Source: Stenotrophomonas sp. UBA2124 (GTDB taxonomy: Bacteria; Pseudomonadota; Gammaproteobacteria; Xanthomonadales; Xanthomonadaceae). From it: a DNA stretch of 44,072 nt. Position 1 is the stretch's first letter, and each line of letters begins with the position of its first letter. This document shows, piece after piece, positions 27,225 through 35,224 of the stretch. Position numbers and translations under genes: made by a program. Location of the stretch: positions 1 to 44,072 of the forward strand of contig DCXY01000008.1 in NCBI GenBank assembly GCA_002329155.1, read 5' to 3'. The notes under the pieces are model-generated. The model did no database searches, had not been told where the DNA came from, and saw only the letters and a list, made by a program, of their open reading frames with translations.

Positions 27225-28325
27225 TCAGGCGTCCAGACGCACCAGCCAGCCGTGGCGGTCGGGCTGACGCCCGTACTGGATGTCGGTGAGCTCCTTGCGC
27301 AGCGACATCGTCACATCGCCGGCCGGCGCGTCCAGATCACCCACCGAGAAACCTTCGCCCTTGAGCTGGCCGATCGGGGTGATGACGGCAGCGGTGCCGC
27401 AGGCGAACACTTCGGTGATGTCACCGGAAGCAACGCCCTGCTTCCACTCGTCGATAGTCACCTTGCGCTCTTCCACGTTCATGCCGCGGTCGCGCGCCAG
27501 CTGCAGGATGGATTCGCGGGTGATGCCTTCCAGGATGCTGCCCGACAGCGCCGGGGTCACCAGCGTGTTGGTCTTGCCGTAGACCAGAAACACGTTCATG
27601 CCGCCCAGCTCTTCCAGGTACTTGCCTTCGACCGGGTCCAGGAACAGCACCTGCGAGCAGCCCTGCGCCTGTGCCTGCTGCTGCGGCAGCAGCGAGGCGG
27701 CGTAGTTGCCACCGCACTTGGCCGCACCGGTGCCGCCCTTGGCCGCACGCGCGAAATCGGTGGACAGCCAGATCGCCACCGGCGCGACGCCCTTGGCGAA
27801 GTACGGGCCGGCCGGGCTGGCGATCACGTAGAAGCTGGCCTTGTGCGCGCCACGCACGCCCAGGAAGGCTTCATCGCCGATCATGAACGGACGGAAGTAC
27901 AGGCTGGCCTCGTCGGCATCGGACACCCAGTCCTTGTCCACGGCAATCAGCTGCTTCAGCGATTCGACGAAGATGTCCACCGGCAGTTCCGGCAGCGCCA
28001 AGCGCCGTGCCGAACGCTGCAGGCGTGCACCGTTGGCTTCCGGACGGAAGGTCCACACCGAGCCATCGGCATGACGGTAGGCCTTGATGCCCTCGAAAAT
28101 CTCCTGCCCGTAATGCAGCACCGCCGCAGCCGGGTCCAGCGAAATCGGGCCGTAGGGGGTTACCGCCGCATCGTGCCAGCCGGTGTCCTTGTCCCAGCGC
28201 ACGGCCACAATGTGGTCGGTGAAATACACGCCGAAGCCCGGCTTTTCCAGGATCTTGGCGCGCTCTGCGGCGCTGCGCGGGTGGTCCGAACGGGTGACAT
28301 CGAAGCTCAGGGAAGACTGGGACAC
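27225..28325 (-). CDS. ilvE: Branched-chain amino acid aminotransferase
   Basis: A 366-residue fold-type IV PLP aminotransferase (class II BCAT length, about 360) that interconverts branched-chain amino acids and their keto acids. It shows HYGQEIFEGIKAYR, RPFMIGDEAFLGV, the PLP lysine Lys203 in GTGAAKCGGNYAASL, and EVFACGTAAVITPIG for the cofactor phosphate. The GTG at 28325 is preferred because GGAAGGA lies at a good distance and the product begins like the family; the ORF extends 41 codons upstream without supporting features. It is monocistronic, with a strong terminator. Confidence 0.95.
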   Translation of the reverse strand: MSQSSLSFDVTRSDHPRSAAERAKILEKPGFGVYFTDHIVAVRWDKDTGWHDAAVTPYGPISLDPAAAVLHYGQEIFEGIKAYRHADGSVWTFRPEANGARLQRSARRLALPELPVDIFVESLKQLIAVDKDWVSDADEASLYFRPFMIGDEAFLGVRGAHKASFYVIASPAGPYFAKGVAPVAIWLSTDFARAAKGGTGAAKCGGNYAASLLPQQQAQAQGCSQVLFLDPVEGKYLEELGGMNVFLVYGKTNTLVTPALSGSILEGITRESILQLARDRGMNVEERKVTIDEWKQGVASGDITEVFACGTAAVITPIGQLKGEGFSVGDLDAPAGDVTMSLRKELTDIQYGRQPDRHGWLVRLDA

Positions 28326-28458
28326 CGGTTTATTCCTTCCAGATTGCGGGATGTGACAACCCGGCGCAGTGACCGCCGCCGGTAGGTTTTCGGCAAGGCT
28401 TGGTGAAGCGCAGGCAATCGGGCAGGCCGCCCGGCACCCCGCAATCACGGGCCAGGCG

Positions 28459-29010
28459 TTACAGCATGCCAGTTTCCAGACGCGCCGCTTCGGACATCAT
28501 GTGACGCCCCCACGGCGGGTCGAACACCAGCTCGACGTCGGCCTGGGCCACCGTCGGAATCACTTCCAGCTTGCTGCGCACGTCATCGACGAGGATCTCG
28601 CCCATGCCACAGCCCGGCGCGGTCAGCGTCATCTTGACGTCCACCTCGCGCTGGCCATCGTCCAGGTGCTTGATGTCCACTTCGTAGATCAGCCCCAGAT
28701 CAACGATGTTGAACGGGATTTCAGGGTCGAAGCAGGTACGCAGCTGCTGCCACACCAGTTTTTCCACATCTTCGTCGCCGGCACCGTCGGGCAGCTCCAG
28801 TCCCGGCGGCGGCTCCTTGCCGATGGCGTCGCCGTCCTTGCCGGCAATGCGGAACAGGTTGCCTTCAACAAACACGGTATAGCTGCCACCCAGCGCCTGG
28901 GTGATATAGCCATAGCTGCCGGCCGGCAGGGTCACGCTGTCGCCCTGCGGCACCATGACGGCGGGGCAATCGCGCTCAAAATGAACAGGTTCGCTGCTAC
29001 GGGAGTACAT
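28459..29010 (-). CDS. sufT: Putative Fe-S cluster assembly protein SufT
   Basis: A 183-residue protein with a DUF59/MIP18 domain in its C-terminal half (FDPEIPFNIVDLGLIYEVDI, then LTAPGCGMGE with the conserved cysteine, and VELVFDPPW), preceded by an ~85-residue N-terminal beta domain. This two-part layout is that of SufT, an accessory factor for Fe-S cluster maturation. No other suf genes are near, so it is a stand-alone copy here; ilvE follows 133 bp downstream on the same strand. Confidence 0.9.
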   Translation of the reverse strand: MYSRSSEPVHFERDCPAVMVPQGDSVTLPAGSYGYITQALGGSYTVFVEGNLFRIAGKDGDAIGKEPPPGLELPDGAGDEDVEKLVWQQLRTCFDPEIPFNIVDLGLIYEVDIKHLDDGQREVDVKMTLTAPGCGMGEILVDDVRSKLEVIPTVAQADVELVFDPPWGRHMMSEAARLETGML

Positions 29011-29111
29011 GGCTTTGAATATGGGGACGCGGACGCTACCCGCAAGGCAGCCATTTTATCCGACTGGGCGGCCTCCCCGCTGAAAGGCTATGCTGACTGA
29101 CCTGTTCGGGA

Positions 29112-29540
29112 ATGCCCATGTCTCACGTTTCATCGCCGGCACGCCGTTCCAACCACTGGCTTTGGCCGCTGTTGCTGCTGTTGGGAAGCATCACCCTCAC
29201 CATCGCCTGGCTGATGGCAGCGCTGGCCACCGGCACCCAGGCCGGCTGGATGGCGGTGCTTGCCGCGCTGGAAGCAGCCTGGATGCTGCGCCTTGGCGGC
29301 TTCAGGCCGGGCCGCGCCCGTTACCTGATCGCCATCGCCGCCGTCGTGGTGATCACTGTGGTTGCCAACTGGTTCATCGCCTCGGCCTACATCGGCGGCC
29401 CGATGGGCCTGACCCCGTGGGAATCGGCTCTGCGCATGGGCCCCCGTCTGGCCTGGACCCTGCTCTCCCTGGCCAACGGCCTGGGCGAAGCCATCTGGCT
29501 GGCAATCGGCATGATAGTCGCCTGGCGCGTCGGCCGCTGA
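29112..29540 (+). CDS. Small integral membrane protein of unknown function
   Basis: A 142-residue protein with about four hydrophobic segments (17-36, 43-60, 71-92, 118-138). I do not recognise a family. Codon use is normal for the window and the gene is in an intact frame, divergent from sufT with a 101-bp gap. The ATG could be 29112 or 29118. The last eight codons plus the following non-coding DNA reappear in degraded form 236 bp downstream (see the repeat at 29517-29970), so its 3' end lies inside a tandem duplication. Confidence 0.7.
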   Translation: MPMSHVSSPARRSNHWLWPLLLLLGSITLTIAWLMAALATGTQAGWMAVLAALEAAWMLRLGGFRPGRARYLIAIAAVVVITVVANWFIASAYIGGPMGLTPWESALRMGPRLAWTLLSLANGLGEAIWLAIGMIVAWRVGR

Positions 29541-29970
29541 GGTCAGGGGCAGCCGCCGCTGCTTCTCCCCTCTCCCGCGTGCGGGGCGTCAGTCCCCTTT
29601 TTTTGGGAGAAGGTGCCCCTGAAAGGGGCGGATGGGGGCATGAAAGCAACTGCCACCGGAAACACTGGCGAACAACGAACTGGCTGCATATGAGCCTGCC
29701 CGTCTGCCCTCACCCCTCTCCCGTCAACGGGAGAGGGGTTCAATGCGTGATCGTCACCTTGCGCGCCAGCCGCTGAGGTTGGGGACGGCCGCCTCTGCTC
29801 CTCCCTTCTCCCGCCTGCGGGGGAAGGTGCCCCGAAGGGGCGGATGGGGGCAATGAAAGCACCTGCCACCTGGAAATACTGCCAAACAAGGAGGTAGCTG
29901 CCTATGAGCCTCCCGCCCGCCCTCACCCCAACCCCTCTCCCGTCAACGGGAGAGGGGCTCAAACGCTTGG
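29517..29970. repeat. Tandem duplication of ~236 bp covering the gene end and the intergenic space
   Basis: Copy 1 (29517-29752) starts inside the last codons of the membrane-protein gene; copy 2 (29753 to about 29970) repeats the order: a GCGCGTCGGCCGCTGAGG-like start, a CTCCC...CTTCTCCCGC block with a matching GGGAGAAGGTGCCCC arm, GAAAGGGGCGGATGGGGGCA, an AAAGCAACTGCCACC-like stretch, and the hairpin CCTCTCCCG-TCAA-CGGGAGAGG. This accounts for most of the 513-bp gap before pntB. No ORF was found. Confidence 0.8.
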
Positions 29971-30053
29971 CATAGCGGAGTGCCGCTCTGCAATCTGCAG
30001 CGCCGTCAGCGTTTCGGTCGTCATGCTGTCTCCGATGCCACGGGCAGGCTCAG

Positions 30054-31490
30054 TCAATGCCCTCCATCAAGCGCCTTCAGCTCGCTCACCAGCGCGCTTG
30101 CCGCTTCGGCACCGTCGCCGTAGAGCATGCGGGTGTTGTCCGCGTAGAACAGCGCATTCTCGATACCCGCAAAGCCCGTGCCCTTGCCGCGCTTGATCAC
30201 GATGGTGTTCTTTGAATTGACCACATCCAGAATCGGCATGCCATAGATCGGGCTGCCCGGGTCGGTCTTGGCCACCGGGTTGACCACGTCGTTGGCGCCG
30301 ATCACCAATGACACATCGGTGTTGGCGAACTCCGGGTTGATATCGTCCATGTCGGCGATCAGGTCATACGGCACGCCGGCCTCGGCCAGCAGCACGTTCA
30401 TGTGCCCGGGCATGCGCCCCGCCACCGGGTGGATGGCAAACTTCACCTTCACCCCGCGCTCGATCAGCCGCTGCGCCAGCTCCCATATCTTGTGCTGTGC
30501 CTGCGCCACCGCCATGCCGTAGCCCGGCACGATCACCACGCGCTCGGCATAGGCCATCATCGCAGCCACGTCGGCAGCTTCGATCGGCTTCTGGCTGCCG
30601 CTGATTTCCGCACTCTGCCCGCCGCCACCGAAGTTGGAAAACAGCACGCCGCTGATCGGCCGGTTCATCGCCTTGGCCATCAGGCGGGTCAGCAGAATGC
30701 CCGCCGCGCCCACCATCATGCCGGCGATGATCAGCGCCTCATTGCCCAGCACGTAGCCCTCGAACGCCACCGCCAGGCCGGTGAATGCGTTGTACAGCGA
30801 AATGACCACCGGCATGTCCGCGCCACCGATGGGCAGGGTCATCAGCACGCCCAGCGCCAGCGCCACCACGAAGAAGCTGATGATGGCCACCGGCTGCAGG
30901 CTCACCGCCGCCCACACGCCCAGCACCACCATGGCCACGGCCACCAGCAGGTTGAACAGCTGCTGGCCCGGGAAGGTCACGCGCTTGTCCAGCCTCCCAT
31001 CCAGCTTGGCCCACGCGATGATCGAACCGGACAGCGACACCGCGCCGATGGCCGAGCCGATCACCGCCAAGGCCAGTACCGTGGGCGACGGCAACCGCGC
31101 GGCAAGGTCAGCGATGGCCTGCGCGCTCCAATGGCTGGTATCGCGGCTGGCCACGTCGGAAAAGCGCAGCAGCTCCACCGCGCCGATCGCCGCTGCCGAA
31201 CCACCGCCCATGCCGTTGTACAGTGCCACCATCTGCGGCATGTCGGTGATGGCCACCTTCTTGGCCGACACCCATGCCAGACCGGTGCCCAGCACCAGCG
31301 CCACCAGGATCAGCGCGATGTTGTGCAGGCCCGGCAGGAAGAACGTGGCGGCCGTGGCGATCAGCATGCCCAGGCCGGCCCAGTGGATGCCGCTGCGCGC
31401 GGTCTTGGGCGAGGCCATGCGCTGCAGGCCCAGCAGGAACAGCGTGGCCGCCACCAGGTAACTGGCCTTCACCAGCAAGGTCATGCTCAT
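30054..31490 (-). CDS. pntB: NAD(P) transhydrogenase subunit beta
   Basis: A 478-residue subunit of the proton-translocating transhydrogenase, which drives NADH + NADP+ to NAD+ + NADPH using the proton gradient. The N-terminal ~290 residues form about nine membrane helices; the C-terminal domain III binds NADP(H), with VPGYGMAVAQAQ, HPVAGRMPGHMNVLLAEA, and GANDVVNP. The start at 31490 overlaps the stop of the preceding unknown gene as ATGA; an ATG two codons later is also possible. It is the last gene of the cluster on this strand. Confidence 0.96.
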   Translation of the reverse strand: MSMTLLVKASYLVAATLFLLGLQRMASPKTARSGIHWAGLGMLIATAATFFLPGLHNIALILVALVLGTGLAWVSAKKVAITDMPQMVALYNGMGGGSAAAIGAVELLRFSDVASRDTSHWSAQAIADLAARLPSPTVLALAVIGSAIGAVSLSGSIIAWAKLDGRLDKRVTFPGQQLFNLLVAVAMVVLGVWAAVSLQPVAIISFFVVALALGVLMTLPIGGADMPVVISLYNAFTGLAVAFEGYVLGNEALIIAGMMVGAAGILLTRLMAKAMNRPISGVLFSNFGGGGQSAEISGSQKPIEAADVAAMMAYAERVVIVPGYGMAVAQAQHKIWELAQRLIERGVKVKFAIHPVAGRMPGHMNVLLAEAGVPYDLIADMDDINPEFANTDVSLVIGANDVVNPVAKTDPGSPIYGMPILDVVNSKNTIVIKRGKGTGFAGIENALFYADNTRMLYGDGAEAASALVSELKALDGGH

Positions 31491-31984
31491 GCATCCGTCT
31501 CCAGAACCGTTGAGTCATCCGCCACGACGCGCCTGTCCAGACGGTGGTGCTCACGCATCTCCATGGCCGTCTTCAGCAAACCGATCATTCCCAACCCGAA
31601 CGCGACGCAGCCCAGCGACAGCTGCGACAAGGCCGTGGTGTCGGCCAGCGCAGCGCCCACCAGGCCGAGCACGATGGGCAGCAGCGCCTGCACGCCGAGC
31701 ACCCCCAGCATCAGCGCGCCCTTGCGTGGGTCTTGCCACACCTTGCGCGACATCGTGTTCTGGGTTTTTGTCGGGTCCTGCAGCGAGGACAGCCCCACGC
31801 CCACGCCTGCATACAGCAACGCGCTGTTGTAGGCATCCAGCAGGCCTTGCCCGTCGTGCAGCAGCGGCTGCATCGCATGCAACGCCGCCACCAGCAGCGC
31901 CGGGTACTGCAGGTAACTGAGCCACTGGAACACCTGCCGCGCCTCCAGCCTGCGCGCGGCGGCAATGGGCACGGCAGGCGTCAT
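31487..31984 (-). CDS. Unknown four-helix membrane protein inserted between pntAB and pntB
   Basis: A 165-residue protein with about four hydrophobic segments (20-40, 52-67, 93-113, 120-137) and a basic/acidic C-terminus (MREHHRLDRRVV). I do not recognise the family. Its start codon overlaps the pntAB stop (ATGA) and its stop overlaps the pntB start (ATGA), so all three are translationally coupled, which suggests a role connected with the transhydrogenase. In the usual three-gene pnt operon, pntAB is followed directly by pntB. Confidence 0.75.
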   Translation of the reverse strand: MTPAVPIAAARRLEARQVFQWLSYLQYPALLVAALHAMQPLLHDGQGLLDAYNSALLYAGVGVGLSSLQDPTKTQNTMSRKVWQDPRKGALMLGVLGVQALLPIVLGLVGAALADTTALSQLSLGCVAFGLGMIGLLKTAMEMREHHRLDRRVVADDSTVLETDA

Positions 31985-32283
31985 TTACCCTTCCCTTCCG
32001 GCTTCTTGGAACTCTTGAACATCTCCAGCATGCGCTCGGTGACCACATAGCCACCGGCGGCATTGCCCGCGCCCAGCGCCACGGCGATGAAGCCGATGGC
32101 CTTCTCCAGCGTGGTGTCGGCATGGCCAAGCACCACCATCGCGCCAATCAGCACGATGCCGTGGATGAAGTTTGAACCGGACATCAATGGGGTATGCAGG
32201 ATCACCGGCACCCGCGAGATGATCACGTGGCCGGCAATCGCCGCCAGCATGAAGATGTACAACGCCACGAACCCGTCGCTCAT
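31981..32283 (-). CDS. pntAB: NAD(P) transhydrogenase subunit alpha part 2 (membrane)
   Basis: A 100-residue protein equal to the membrane part of the alpha subunit in split transhydrogenases such as that of Rhodospirillum rubrum. It has three hydrophobic segments, with HVIISRVPVILHTPLMSGSN forming the conserved loop before GIVLIGAMVVLG, and a Lys-rich C-terminus. The ATG at 32283 is preceded by GGAGAG. It does not follow its partner pntAA directly: pntAA ends about 2.9 kb upstream. It must therefore have its own promoter or depend on a long transcript antisense to the sigma-factor genes. Confidence 0.93.
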   Translation of the reverse strand: MSDGFVALYIFMLAAIAGHVIISRVPVILHTPLMSGSNFIHGIVLIGAMVVLGHADTTLEKAIGFIAVALGAGNAAGGYVVTERMLEMFKSSKKPEGKGK

Positions 32284-32416
32284 TGCTGTGCTCTCCAGGG
32301 CTGGAACGCCCGCCCCGCATGATAACCACGGCTGCCGAGCCGGCGCGACCGTTGCGCTGTCAACCATTTCCCTACCCGGGCGTTATCCCCATCAGGAACC
32401 AACGGAACGCTACCCT

Positions 32417-32965
32417 GTGCTGGTGACAAGCCCGCCCCTGACGCCTGCTGCCCCCCCTGCCTCGCTGGACGCGTTCCTGGCCGGCATAGGGCCGCGCGCC
32501 TTCCGCTTCGCGGAGGCGGGCCTGCGCCAGCGCGAGGACGCGCTGGACGCCGTGCAGGACGCCATGGAGCGCATGCTCGGCTACCGCGAGCAGCCGCCGG
32601 CCGAATGGACTCCGCTGTTCTGGAGCATCCTGCGCAGGCGCATCATCGACCTGCAGCGGCGCCGCAGCTTCCGCCTCAAGTTCTGGGCACCGCAGGAAGA
32701 GCAGGACCAGGACAGCACCATCGACTGGGCCGATGAAGCCGCCGGCCCGGCGCAGCAGCACGAGCAGCGCGAGGAGTACACGCGCCTGGTGCAGGCCCTG
32801 CGGCAACTGCCGGCCCGCCAGCGCGAAGCGTTCAGCCTGCGCGTGCTGCAGGAACTGGATGTAGCCACCACCGCCAAGGCGATGGGCTGCTCCGAAGGCT
32901 CGGTCAAAACCCACCTGTCGCGTGCGCGCGACGCATTGCAGAAACAACTGGAGGCCACGCGGTGA
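32417..32965 (+). CDS. ECF-like RNA polymerase sigma factor
   Basis: About 182 residues. Region 2 is visible as QREDALDAVQDAMERMLGYR and FWSILRRRIIDLQRR, and region 4 as LRQLPARQREAFSLRVLQEL followed by a helix-turn-helix with CSEGSVKTHLSRARDAL. The N-terminus is uncertain: GTG at 32417 (GGAA nine bases upstream) or GTG at 32423; no ATG is available in frame. It directs RNA polymerase to an unknown regulon. The stop overlaps the next gene (GTGA). It sits divergently from pntAB in a 133-bp gap. The sigma/membrane-protein/DUF3106 order suggests control by the membrane protein. Confidence 0.88.
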   Translation: MLVTSPPLTPAAPPASLDAFLAGIGPRAFRFAEAGLRQREDALDAVQDAMERMLGYREQPPAEWTPLFWSILRRRIIDLQRRRSFRLKFWAPQEEQDQDSTIDWADEAAGPAQQHEQREEYTRLVQALRQLPARQREAFSLRVLQELDVATTAKAMGCSEGSVKTHLSRARDALQKQLEATR

Positions 32966-33321
32966 ACCGCCTGCCCATGAACCAGCACGACGACTTCGAC
33001 CGCTCGCTGCGGCAGCTGCAGCAGCACGCCGAAGGCGCCCTTCCCCCTGCCACGCTGCTCAGGCTGCGGCAGGCCCGCCAACACGCCAGCGCCTCCGCGC
33101 AGGCACCGCGCCGGCATGCCGCCGGCTGGGTGCTGGCCACGGCCTTTTCCGCCGTGCTGGCCGTCACCCTTGGCCTGCAGTTCAACCGTACCCCGCCAGC
33201 GCCGCAACCGGCCAGCCAGGCAACGGCCACCACCGACGATACTTCCGAAGACACCCTGCTGTTCGACGAAAGCCCGGAGCTCTACCTGTGGCTGGGCTCG
33301 GACGCCCTGGCGATGGAATGA
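32962..33321 (+). CDS. Single-pass membrane protein, DUF3619-like, candidate anti-sigma factor
   Basis: 119 residues: a cytoplasmic ~50-residue helical N-terminus (FDRSLRQLQQH, ATLLRLRQAR), one transmembrane helix (about 54-73), a Pro/Thr-rich stretch and an acidic outer tail containing LLFDESPELYLWLG. Size, topology and position directly after a sigma factor fit an anti-sigma factor, but no zinc-finger or other anti-sigma motif is seen; DUF3619 is my best guess. The GTG at 32962 is preceded by GGAGG at 7 nt and overlaps the sigma stop. The stop overlaps the next start (ATGA). Confidence 0.75.
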   Translation: MNRLPMNQHDDFDRSLRQLQQHAEGALPPATLLRLRQARQHASASAQAPRRHAAGWVLATAFSAVLAVTLGLQFNRTPPAPQPASQATATTDDTSEDTLLFDESPELYLWLGSDALAME

Positions 33322-33755
33322 CCCTCATGAACCGCATCACGCCCCGACTGCTCCTGCCGCTGCTGTTGGCCCTGGCCAGCAGCCCTGCCCTTGCCCAGCA
33401 GGCCACCACCGCCCCGCTGCCGGAGTGGGACCAGCTCACCCCGGCCCAGCGCGAGACATTGATAGCGCCCATGCGCGACCGCTGGAACGACTCACCCGAG
33501 CGCCGCCAGCGCATCTACGACCACGCCCGCAGCTGGCAGCAGATGACGCCGGAGCAACGCTCGCAGGCACGCCGTGGCATGCACCGTTTCGAGCACATGT
33601 CGCCACAGCAGCAACGCGAAGCCCGCGCCCTGTTCGAGCGCATGCGCGGCATGGACAAGCAGCAGCGCCAGCAGCTGCACGACCAGTGGCAGAAGATGAC
33701 GCCCGAACAGCGTGAGCAGTGGCTGCAGGCCAACCCGCCAAGGGAAAGGAAGTAA
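33318..33755 (+). CDS. Exported DUF3106 protein
   Basis: 145 residues from the ATG at 33318, which overlaps the previous stop (ATGA); an ATG at 33327 gives 142 and starts at the signal peptide MNRITPRLLLPLLLALASSP. The mature part has repeated motifs of the type W/M-x-x-L/M-T/S-P-x-Q-R (QLTPAQRE, QMTPEQRS, HMSPQQQRE, KMTPEQRE), a DUF3106 hallmark. The very charged helical character recalls periplasmic metal or envelope-stress sensors of the CpxP/ZraP kind (inference). It is third in the sigma-factor operon and may sense the signal. Confidence 0.85.
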   Translation: MTLMNRITPRLLLPLLLALASSPALAQQATTAPLPEWDQLTPAQRETLIAPMRDRWNDSPERRQRIYDHARSWQQMTPEQRSQARRGMHRFEHMSPQQQREARALFERMRGMDKQQRQQLHDQWQKMTPEQREQWLQANPPRERK

Positions 33756-33836
33756 GGCAGCCTGTGTAGAGTGGAGCCGGGCGCCGTTGCGGGCTCCCCG
33801 CAAGCGCCGTAGCCGGGCCAACATGGCGCGACTTTT

Positions 33837-33974
33837 GTAGCCCGGGTAAGCAAAGCGCACCCGGGAAGCAGGCGCTGCATCAGGCATCGAAAGTCCGCAC
33901 CCGCGCGAACTCTGTGCATCAACATCACATCATCAACCCGTGAACCCCGGGTGCGCTGCGCTTACCCGGGCTAC
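33837..33974. repeat. REP pair 5 (GTAG-headed, inverted)
   Basis: Forward REP at 33837-33865 and inverted REP at 33946-33974, with an 80-bp spacer. The spacer shares its ends (GAAGCAGGCG and ACCCGTGAA) with pair 6. The GTAG head of the inverted REP supplies the stop codon of the 55-residue ORF next to it. Confidence 0.85.
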
Positions 33975-34138
33975 GCCGTGGGCGACGATTCCCGCGCCGT
34001 GAACGCAACGATCCATGCGACGACCTCAAGCGCGATGCCGATACCACCAAATACCCGTGCAGTAGTCACATATGACGCCACGTAGCACCCGAGTGCAAGC
34101 ACAAACAGCAGCACCGCCAAAACGTGAAGCAACTTCAT
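33971..34138 (-). CDS. Possible 55-residue two-helix membrane protein between REP pairs
   Basis: MKLLHVLAVLLFVLALGCYV starts a 55-residue product with two hydrophobic segments (about 3-22 and 30-46) and a short polar tail. GGGGGTGAG stands just before the ATG at 34138. Its stop TAG is the first part of the GTAG head of a REP. I recognise no family. The good ribosome site and continuous hydrophobic pattern support expression; the small size and REP setting leave doubt. Confidence 0.55.
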   Translation of the reverse strand: MKLLHVLAVLLFVLALGCYVASYVTTARVFGGIGIALEVVAWIVAFTARESSPTA

Positions 34139-34189
34139 CTCACCCCCGATTCCACACAGACAAGCCGTGGCCCGTACCCCGCAGCTTTT

Positions 34190-34328
34190 GTAGCCCGGGT
34201 AAGCGCAGCGCACCCGGGAAGCAGGCGATACATCAGCACACGGAAGGACTGCACACGCGCACATGCGCGGCCTCAATATCGCCTCATTAACCCGTGAACC
34301 CCGGGTGCGCTTCGCTTACCCGGGCCAC
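34190..34328. repeat. REP pair 6 (inverted; one head mutated)
   Basis: Forward REP at 34190-34218 and inverted REP at 34300-34328, whose head reads GTGG rather than GTAG. The spacer is 81 bp. It starts 353 bp after pair 5. The inverted copy supplies the final W-P-G-stop codons of the frameshifted gene beside it. Confidence 0.8.
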
Positions 34329-35033
34329 ATCGCTGTGCCAATCATGGCCAAGCAAGCCAATCGGATATCTGCAAGCCATTCAACAAGTTTTAGCAATTCA
34401 CTGGGAATGCTACTCAAGACAACACCGCAAGCCAGCCAGACCGCACCAACGGCTGCAACGTTCAAGCCATCTGTCGACGCTGCTTTGATCATCACTTCCA
34501 GTTGCCGATCACCATTGAATCTCTCGGTCTCTGCGTCACGAAAATGCTGTTCCGTAGAACACATATGACTATCCAGACGACCATCGACGGTATAGATATG
34601 CTCGCGAAGCAGTTCCAAATTTTTTTTCCACTGCAATGAGCCGCGACTCACAGCTTCCGTCTGGTGCGGCACCGTGCCAAGAGTAGCCCCTTCCTCTTGC
34701 GGATATTGTGAGGTGCACCTTTCCCGCCGATGTACCCGCCTCGCGCGGCGTAATCCCAGGAAAAGACCGAATCCAATCATGCAGCGACTCCAACAAGCTG
34801 GGCGTACAAAACTTCCTTCTCGTATCACGTATGCCAATTGCAGCCGCTGCGATTCCGAACAACTGAAGAACCAGGCCAGAAATTCTCACACTCCCCTCAC
34901 TCCGCCAAAAGAGGAGAGATGCCATTGAAAGCGCCAAAACCATTAATACGCAGAATGCTGCCAAACGAGGCTTCAGCAGCCATGCAAACAACCGCCCCAC
35001 CCAAAGGATAGGCTTTGCGAAAACGCCTTTCAT
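34316..35033 (-). pseudogene. Frameshifted membrane-protein gene (A8 tract)
   Basis: Two overlapping reading frames make one gene. The first (from ATG 35033) has two hydrophobic helices (about 25-43 and 52-68), the motif GIRDTRRKF and a cytoplasmic part ending in RLIAVEKKF; the second continues with NLELLREHIYTVDGRLDSH, a coiled-coil-like charged region and a C-terminal helix with VAAVGAVWLACGVVLSSIP. They join if one A is removed from the run of eight A on the minus strand (34627-34620), giving AVEKNLELL and a 238-residue protein. Unshifted, translation ends at 34569 (154 residues). The region is lower in GC than its neighbours. I recall similar membrane/coiled-coil hypothetical proteins but cannot name a family. 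It may be a pseudogene, a phase-variable gene, or a sequencing error. Confidence 0.75.
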
Positions 35034-35038
35034 CAGGT

Positions 35039-35224
35039 CTATCCCAGCATTGAAATTCGGCCAATAGGTCTAGCCATGGAAAGCGCCCCGACAAAGCAAG
35101 CCAAACTCAGCAAACCAAGAGTCCATTCACGCCCTATCAATTCGGTCAGCGCCGGAATTCGCGAGGCGCCTCCCAAACCCCTCAAACCGGCGGAATCTCC
35201 CCACCCGCCGGCCGCTGCGGCCAC
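35039..35224 (-). CDS. Doubtful small ORF upstream of the frameshifted gene
   Basis: A frame of up to 61 codons that overlaps the end of pntAA by 43 nt and stops 3 nt before the next start codon. Its second half is hydrophobic (LGLLSLACFVGALSMA). The true start could be internal (a TTG within LTELIG). The stop-to-start spacing to the next gene argues for a real coupled ORF; the overlap with pntAA and lack of any family argue against it. Confidence 0.25.
   Translation of the reverse strand: MAAAAGGWGDSAGLRGLGGASRIPALTELIGREWTLGLLSLACFVGALSMARPIGRISMLG

Noticed and set aside
34569..34837. Programmed ribosomal frameshift at the A8 tract as the default explanation
   Set aside because: The required shift is +1 and no stimulatory pseudoknot or stop-codon context was found; slippage, pseudogene or sequencing error are simpler. 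Left as an open question in the findings.
33756..35181. Genomic island or prophage remnant between pntAA and pntAB
   Set aside because: Only a small lower-GC stretch and REPs are present; no integrase, attachment-site repeats or phage genes could be seen.
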